Below are positions 5,780 through 10,096 of a stretch of DNA of 10,096 bases, one piece after another. The stretch spans positions 1 to 10,096 of the forward strand of contig USAL01000065.1 of NCBI GenBank assembly GCA_900552545.1, in the 5' to 3' direction. Below the pieces are notes generated by a model. It made no database searches. It was not told where the DNA came from and was given only the letters and a program-made list of their open reading frames with translations. The translations under genes and the position numbers were made by a program. Each line of letters opens with the position of its first letter. Position 1 is the stretch's first letter. This DNA is from an uncultured Sutterella sp. Lineage in GTDB: Bacteria; Pseudomonadota; Gammaproteobacteria; Burkholderiales; Burkholderiaceae_F.

Positions 5780-5956
5780 GTAAGCTCGAAGTCTTTTCGC
5801 AAGGCTTCCGTTTGAACAATCAGCATATTTGAGCCGGCTGCGCAAAGCCGGACGCGCCCAGAAGTGGTTCGACGCACTCTCACCCCAACAAGCGAGAGAC
5901 GTCGCCCCAAAAGCTTTAAGCGCATCCGAGGCGGCCGACGGGAGATACAGGAAAAC
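5780..5956 (+). other. nusA-infB spacer with two hairpins
   Basis: This 177-base spacer is long for this operon; in E. coli the gap is about two dozen bases. GAAGTC (5788-5793) pairs with GGCTTC (5803-5808), with one G-T pair and a 9-base loop. CCGGCT (5834-5839) pairs perfectly with AGCCGG (5846-5851) around GCGCAA. Neither has a T tract. I see no promoter with acceptable spacing. A GTG at 5864 is in frame with infB and would add a basic N-terminal stretch, but it looks unused. The spacer is probably transcribed and may serve as a 5' region for infB or as an RNA processing site. Confidence 0.5.
5941..5952 (+). promoter_or_regulatory. Ribosome binding site that fixes the infB start
   Basis: GGAG at 5941-5944 and AGGA at 5949-5952 both lie shortly upstream of the ATG at 5957. 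The first has good spacing (about 12 bases) and the second is close (4 bases). Together with the IF2-like protein start at this ATG, they favour it over the GTG at 5864. Confidence 0.6.
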
Positions 5957-8920
5957 ATGGCAAGCAATACGGTTCGCGAATTTGCCCTCGAGCTTCAGGT
6001 TTCCGCCGATACGCTGCTGTCGCAGCTGCAGAATGCGGGCGTGAATGTAGCCAACGAAGGCGATGAAATCAGCGACGCCGACAAGGCGAAGCTCCTGGAG
6101 AGCCTGCGCCACGCCCGCGTGCAGGACAAGCCGCGCAAGATCATGGTCACGCGCCGCGAGACTTCCACGATCCGTCAGAACGACGGTCAGGGTGGTGCGC
6201 GCACGATTGAAGTTGAAGTGCGCCGCCGCCGCGTCTTCGTGAAGAAGCCCGCGACGGGTACGGGTGCCGCGTCGACCGCCGCCGACGCGCGTGCGGCCCA
6301 GATTGCCGCGGCCCGTGCTCAGCTTGAGGCCGAGGCCCGCGCCGAGGTCGAGCGCAAGGCGCGCGAAGAGGCCGAACGCAAGGCCGCTGAAGAGGCCCAG
6401 AAGAAGGCCGCTGAAGAAGAGGCCGCGCGTCAGGCCGCCGAAGAGGCGCGTCTGAAGGCCGAGGCTGAAGAAGCCGCCCGCCGCCGCGAGGAAGAGGCCC
6501 GCATTGAGGCCGAGAAGGCTGCTGAAGCCGCTAAGCGGAAGGTTGCCGAAGAGTCGGCTGCGGCCGAAGAGGCCCGGAAGGCCGCGGCCGAAGCTGCTGA
6601 AGCCGAGAAGGCCAAGAAGGCTGAAGAAGCCCAGAAGGCCAAGGCCGAGGAAGAAGCCCGCAAGAAGGCTGAAGCCGAACGCAAGGCTGCCGAAGACGCC
6701 GCCGCGCGCGCTGCCGAACAGGAGCGCCGCGAGGAAGCCCGCCGCAAGGCCCAGCAGGAGGCCGAGGCGATTCGCGCCATGCTCGCCAAGCCCAAGACTG
6801 TTTTGAAGGCCAAGATCGATCGCGGCGACAAGAATGACCGTCGCGACGAGGTGAAGGCACCGGCCGAGGCTGCAAAGCCTGCTGCCAAGGCCGCCGCCAA
6901 GCCCGCGGCAAAGGCAAACGATGCCAAGAAGAACGCCTCGGGCGCCCGCCACGAAGGCGGCCGCAGCGAAGGCGCCAAGAAGTCGGGCGCCAAGGGCAGC
7001 AAGGGCAACGACCGCAACAACTGGAACGACGACAATCAGAAGCGCCGCTCGATGAAGACGCGCGGCGCCGTTGACGGCGGCGACGAGGGCTGGCACAGCC
7101 GCGGCCGCAAGAACCACCGCCACGAGCAGGCGGCCGTGCACGAGATGCCCTCTGAGCCCATCGTGCGCGACGTGGTCGTGCCCGAGACGATCTCGGTTGC
7201 CGATCTCGCCCACAAGATGGCCGTCAAGGCTACCGAAGTCATCAAGACCCTCATGAAGATGGGCCAGATGGTGACGATCAACCAGATGCTCGATCAGGAA
7301 ACGGCGATGATCATCGTCGAGGAAATGGGGCACCGTGCGGTTGCCGCCAAGTCCGACGATCCGGAGTCGTTGCTGGGCGAAATCGAAGAGTCCGCGCAGC
7401 AGTATCCCGAGGTCGCGCGCCCGCCCGTGGTTACGATCATGGGCCACGTCGACCACGGCAAGACCTCGCTTCTTGACTACATCCGCCGCGCCAAGGTCGC
7501 CGCGGGTGAAGCGGGTGGCATTACGCAGCACATCGGCGCCTATCACGTCAAGCCCCCGCGCGGCATCGTCACTTTCCTCGACACCCCCGGGCATGAAGCC
7601 TTTACGGCCATGCGCGCCCGCGGTGCCCAGGCAACCGACATCGTCATTCTGGTCGTTGCGGCCGACGACGGCGTGATGCCCCAGACCCTTGAAGCCATTG
7701 CGCACGCCCGTGCGGCCAATGTGCCTCTGGTGGTGGCGATCAACAAGATCGACAAGCCCGAAGCCAACATCGAGCGCGTCAAGAGCGAGCTCGTGCAAAA
7801 CGGCGTGCTGCCCGAAGAGTACGGCGGCGACGTGCCGTTCTGCCCGGTGTCGGCCAAGACCGGCAAGGGCGTCGACGAACTCCTTGAGAACGTGCTGCTT
7901 CAGGCTGAAATGCTTGAGTTGAAGGCCCCGGCCGAAGGTCCCGCCAAGGGCGTCGTGATCGAAAGCCGCCTCGACAAGGGCAAGGGCCCCGTGGCTTCCG
8001 TGCTCGTGCAGGCCGGCCTTCTCAAGAAGGGCGACATCGTGCTCGCCGGACAGGCTTTCGGCCGCGTGCGCGCCATGGTGAACGAAATGGGCAAGCAGGC
8101 CGTTTCCGCCGGCCCCTCGATCCCGGTTGAGATCCAGGGCCTCTCGGATGTGCCCTCTGCGGGCGACGAATTCCTCGTCGTGCCCGACGAGCGCCGCGCC
8201 CGTGAAGTCGCGCTCTTCCGTCAGGGCAAGTACCGCGAAGTGACGCTTGCCAAGCGCCACGCCGCAAAGCTTGAGAACATCTTTGCCGACGCCGCCGAAG
8301 GCGAAGTGAAGACACTCTCGCTCATCATCAAGGCCGACGTGCAGGGCTCGACCGAAGCTCTCGTGCATGCGCTTACGAAGCTTTCGACCGCGGAAGTGCG
8401 CGTGCAGATCGTGCACAGCGCCGTGGGCGGCATTTCGGAAACCGACGTCAACCTTGCTGCGGCTTCGCACGCGGTGATCATCGGCTTTAACGTGCGCGCC
8501 GACGCGCAGGCCCGCAAGCTTGCCGAGCAGGAAAGCGTCGACATCCGCTACTACAACATCATCTACGATGCCGTCGACGATGTGAAGGCGGCCATGAGCG
8601 GCATGCTCTCGCCTGAAAAGCGCGAGACCATGATCGGCATGCTCGAGATCCGTCAGGTGATCCGCGTGCCGAAGGTGGGCTTCATCGCCGGCTGCCGCGT
8701 GCTCGAAGGCGTGGTGCGCAGAAACGCCAATGCGCGCCTGCTGCGCGACAACGTCGTGGTGTGGACGGGCGAGCTCGCGAGCCTGCGTCACTTCAAGGAC
8801 GACGTGCGCGAAGTGCAGGCGGGCAACGAATGCGGCCTGTCGCTCAAGGGCTACGACGACATCAAGGTGAACGATCAGCTTGAAATCTTCGAAGTCACCG
8901 AAGTGGCCCGTACGCTTTAA
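5957..8920 (+). CDS. infB: Translation initiation factor IF-2
   Basis: IF2 is the GTPase that brings fMet-tRNA to the 30S subunit and drives 50S joining. The protein has 987 residues, in the range of long proteobacterial IF2. It begins with a small IF2_N domain (about 1-50) and an associated basic segment with RRRRVFVKKP. Residues 113-274 form a nearly unbroken Ala/Glu/Lys/Arg helix-like linker. A Lys/Gly-rich disordered part and a second IF2_N domain (about 400-460) follow. The G domain has all motifs: GHVDHGKT at 496-503, GITQHIGAYHV from 521 with the switch Thr523, DTPGHE at 542-547, NKID at 596-599 and SAKT at 632-635. Domain C1 shows KADVQGSTEALVHAL near 790, and C2 (fMet-tRNA binding) fills the end. 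The start ATG has AGGA and GGAG upstream and matches the usual IF2 beginning. rbfA follows after 62 bases. Confidence 0.97.
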   Translation: MASNTVREFALELQVSADTLLSQLQNAGVNVANEGDEISDADKAKLLESLRHARVQDKPRKIMVTRRETSTIRQNDGQGGARTIEVEVRRRRVFVKKPATGTGAASTAADARAAQIAAARAQLEAEARAEVERKAREEAERKAAEEAQKKAAEEEAARQAAEEARLKAEAEEAARRREEEARIEAEKAAEAAKRKVAEESAAAEEARKAAAEAAEAEKAKKAEEAQKAKAEEEARKKAEAERKAAEDAAARAAEQERREEARRKAQQEAEAIRAMLAKPKTVLKAKIDRGDKNDRRDEVKAPAEAAKPAAKAAAKPAAKANDAKKNASGARHEGGRSEGAKKSGAKGSKGNDRNNWNDDNQKRRSMKTRGAVDGGDEGWHSRGRKNHRHEQAAVHEMPSEPIVRDVVVPETISVADLAHKMAVKATEVIKTLMKMGQMVTINQMLDQETAMIIVEEMGHRAVAAKSDDPESLLGEIEESAQQYPEVARPPVVTIMGHVDHGKTSLLDYIRRAKVAAGEAGGITQHIGAYHVKPPRGIVTFLDTPGHEAFTAMRARGAQATDIVILVVAADDGVMPQTLEAIAHARAANVPLVVAINKIDKPEANIERVKSELVQNGVLPEEYGGDVPFCPVSAKTGKGVDELLENVLLQAEMLELKAPAEGPAKGVVIESRLDKGKGPVASVLVQAGLLKKGDIVLAGQAFGRVRAMVNEMGKQAVSAGPSIPVEIQGLSDVPSAGDEFLVVPDERRAREVALFRQGKYREVTLAKRHAAKLENIFADAAEGEVKTLSLIIKADVQGSTEALVHALTKLSTAEVRVQIVHSAVGGISETDVNLAAASHAVIIGFNVRADAQARKLAEQESVDIRYYNIIYDAVDDVKAAMSGMLSPEKRETMIGMLEIRQVIRVPKVGFIAGCRVLEGVVRRNANARLLRDNVVVWTGELASLRHFKDDVREVQAGNECGLSLKGYDDIKVNDQLEIFEVTEVARTL

Positions 8921-8929
8921 GAAGCTCAA

Positions 8930-8956
8930 GGGAGGTGCGAGTCAACCGCACCTCCC
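8930..8956 (+). other. Perfect 10-bp hairpin between infB and rbfA
   Basis: GGGAGGTGCG (8930-8939) pairs perfectly with CGCACCTCCC (8947-8956) around the loop AGTCAAC. No T tract follows, so it is unlikely to end transcription inside the operon. The left arm holds a perfect Shine-Dalgarno sequence (GGAGGTG) with no ATG at a proper distance. The right arm holds CACCTCC, which equals the anti-Shine-Dalgarno end of 16S rRNA. It may protect the infB mRNA from decay or adjust rbfA expression. Confidence 0.7.
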
Positions 8957-8982
8957 GAATGATTGATTGGAGAGAACAACAC

Positions 8983-9420
8983 ATGAAGTCCTACAAGCCC
9001 GGACGCGGTCAGCGCGTGGCCGATCAGATCGCCCGCGACGTGGCCGAGCTCATCCCGCGCGAGGTGCGTGATCCCCGTGTCGGTCTCGTCACCATCACCG
9101 GCTGCGAGATCACGCCCGACTACGCCCACGCCAAGGTGTACTTCACCGTGATCGGCTCGGATCCGATTCAGTGCGCTGCTGGGCTCAACGCCGCCGCGGG
9201 ACTGCTGCGCGGATTCATCTACAAGAAGCTTCGCATCCACACGGTGCCCACGCTGCATTTCGTGCACGACCAGAGCGTCGAGCGCGGCTTTGCGATGGAC
9301 GCCGTGATCAACGAGGCGATGGCGCAGACGCGCGCGAACGCAGCCGCTAACGGCAATGAAGGCGGCACCGACACGGCTGCCGACGATGGCGCTGACGCGC
9401 CCAAGACGACGGATCGATAG
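8983..9420 (+). CDS. rbfA: 30S ribosome-binding factor RbfA
   Basis: RbfA is a small KH-type RNA-binding protein that attaches to the 30S subunit near 16S helix 1 and helps late 16S processing and cold adaptation. The protein has 145 residues. The core has the family pattern: RVADQIARDVAELIPREVRDPR, then VTITGCEITPDYAHAKVYF, the Ala-Ala-Gly kink in NAAAGLLRGFI, and KLRIHTVPTLHFVHDQSVERG. The tail (from about 120) is Ala/Asp/Thr-rich and probably disordered. I chose the ATG at 8983 because GGAGAG at 8969-8974 has an 8-base spacing and the family sequence starts there. A GTG at 8935 is in frame but lies inside the hairpin. The stop codon directly touches the truB start. Confidence 0.95.
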   Translation: MKSYKPGRGQRVADQIARDVAELIPREVRDPRVGLVTITGCEITPDYAHAKVYFTVIGSDPIQCAAGLNAAAGLLRGFIYKKLRIHTVPTLHFVHDQSVERGFAMDAVINEAMAQTRANAAANGNEGGTDTAADDGADAPKTTDR

Positions 9421-10096
9421 ATGGGCAAGAAGGGAGATCCGGTCGACGGCGTGATGCTGCTCGACAAGCCCGAGGGCATGAGCTCGAACTGGGCGCTGCA
9501 GCTCACGCGCCGGTTGATCAACGCGCAGAAGGCGGGCCATACCGGCACGCTGGATCCGATGGCGACCGGCCTTTTGCCGCTTGCTTTCGGCAACGCCACG
9601 AAGTACTCGGCCGATCTTCTGAAGGCCGACAAGCGCTATCGTGCGGTGCTCACCCTCGGGGCGGCGACCGACACCATGGACAAGACCGGCACCGTCACCG
9701 AGACGAGCGACAAGGTCGTCACGCGCGAAGCGTTCGAGGCGGTTCTGCCTGAATTCACCGGCGTGATCGAGCAGGTCCCGCCCATGTATTCGGCGATCAA
9801 GTTCGGCGGCAAAAATCTGTATGAGCTAGCCCGCAAGGGCGTCGAGGTCGAGCGCCACCCCCGCAAGGTCGAAGTTTATGAGCTCAAGCTCATCAGCTTC
9901 GACGGCCAGCGGGCTGAAATTGACGTCAAGGTGAGCAAGGGCACCTACATCCGGGTGCTTGCCGACGACATCGGCCGCAGGCTCGGCGTGTTCGCCCATC
10001 TCGAGGCGCTGCGGCGCACCGAGGTCGGCAGTTTGAAAATCGAGGATGCGGTGCCTTTTGCCGTGATCGCCGACAAGGCAACGACGCCCGAAGAGC
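9421..10096 (+). CDS. truB: tRNA pseudouridine-55 synthase TruB, cut by the window end
   Basis: TruB makes pseudouridine 55 in the T loop of nearly all tRNAs and also acts as a tRNA chaperone. 225 codons are visible without a stop; full TruB proteins have roughly 300 residues, so the C-terminal part, including most of any PUA-like domain, lies beyond the window. The catalytic motif GHTGTLDPMATGLLP has the catalytic Asp at 45. Further family features are GVMLLDKPEGMSS near 10-22, KRYRAVLTLGAATDTMDKTG, QVPPMYSAIKFGGKNLYELAR, and KGTYIRVLADDIG. The ATG directly follows the rbfA stop (TAGATG), with only a weak GGA (9411-9413) before it, so it is probably translated by coupling with rbfA. Its substrate, the T arm, is the same arm that carries the mismatch in the tRNA-Arg at the window start; this is a coincidence of position only. 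Confidence 0.96.
   Translation, partial: MGKKGDPVDGVMLLDKPEGMSSNWALQLTRRLINAQKAGHTGTLDPMATGLLPLAFGNATKYSADLLKADKRYRAVLTLGAATDTMDKTGTVTETSDKVVTREAFEAVLPEFTGVIEQVPPMYSAIKFGGKNLYELARKGVEVERHPRKVEVYELKLISFDGQRAEIDVKVSKGTYIRVLADDIGRRLGVFAHLEALRRTEVGSLKIEDAVPFAVIADKATTPEE

Noticed and set aside
5864..5956. An infB start at GTG 5864, adding 31 basic residues
   Set aside because: The usual IF2 beginning is at ATG 5957, which has AGGA and GGAG upstream; the extra stretch does not resemble IF2.
4262..8929. A 1555-codon open frame on the minus strand across nusA and infB
   Set aside because: It mirrors two certain genes. In GC-rich coding DNA one antisense frame often lacks stops because the matching sense codons are rare. 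Its His/Ala/Leu/Gly-rich composition is typical of such shadows, and it has no recognisable domain.
8935..8982. An rbfA start at GTG 8935
   Set aside because: It lies inside the perfect hairpin and would add 16 residues not found in RbfA; ATG 8983 has a good GGAGAG at proper spacing.

Overview
The window is a piece of a bacterial chromosome, GC-rich, with every recognisable gene on the + strand. The gene order tRNA-Arg(ACG), scpB, rluB, rimP, nusA, infB, rbfA, truB, together with the long N-terminal half of IF2 and the long RimP and RluB, points to a betaproteobacterium of the order Burkholderiales. A member of the gut family Sutterellaceae would fit the style of the proteins, but that last step is an impression and not a proof. 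No mobile element, CRISPR array or clearly foreign gene is visible.

Layout. Bases 1-76 are a tRNA-Arg gene that lacks only its first base, followed by an intrinsic terminator (113-140). Bases 141-538 hold no gene but can form a long imperfect hairpin. scpB (539-1402) and rluB (1454-3349) form a first pair. A terminator-like hairpin without a T tract follows rluB. A strong sigma70-type promoter (3460-3488) then starts a second unit. It first makes an untranslated leader of about 200 nt that folds into several hairpins and ends in a strong intrinsic terminator (3666-3691), only 22 bases before the rimP start codon. After that come rimP (3714-4292), nusA (4289-5779, overlapping rimP by 4 bases), a 177-base spacer, infB (5957-8920), a 62-base spacer with a perfect 10-bp hairpin, rbfA (8983-9420) and truB (9421 to the window edge, incomplete).

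How the genes work together. The second unit is the classical nusA-infB operon. It joins transcription elongation and termination control (NusA), 30S subunit maturation (RimP, RbfA), translation initiation (IF2) and tRNA pseudouridine-55 formation (TruB). RluB, a 23S rRNA pseudouridine synthase, adds to the ribosome theme just upstream. ScpB belongs to chromosome condensation and segregation.

The genes themselves are well-known families. The points worth a second look are regulatory and structural. They are the terminator-ended rimP leader with competing folds, the lack of a Shine-Dalgarno sequence at rimP, the infB-rbfA hairpin whose arms copy the Shine-Dalgarno and the 16S anti-Shine-Dalgarno sequences, the long nusA-infB spacer, and the large arginine-rich N-terminal extension of RluB. 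I found no convincing new multi-gene system; the rimP leader is the best candidate for something not yet worked out.
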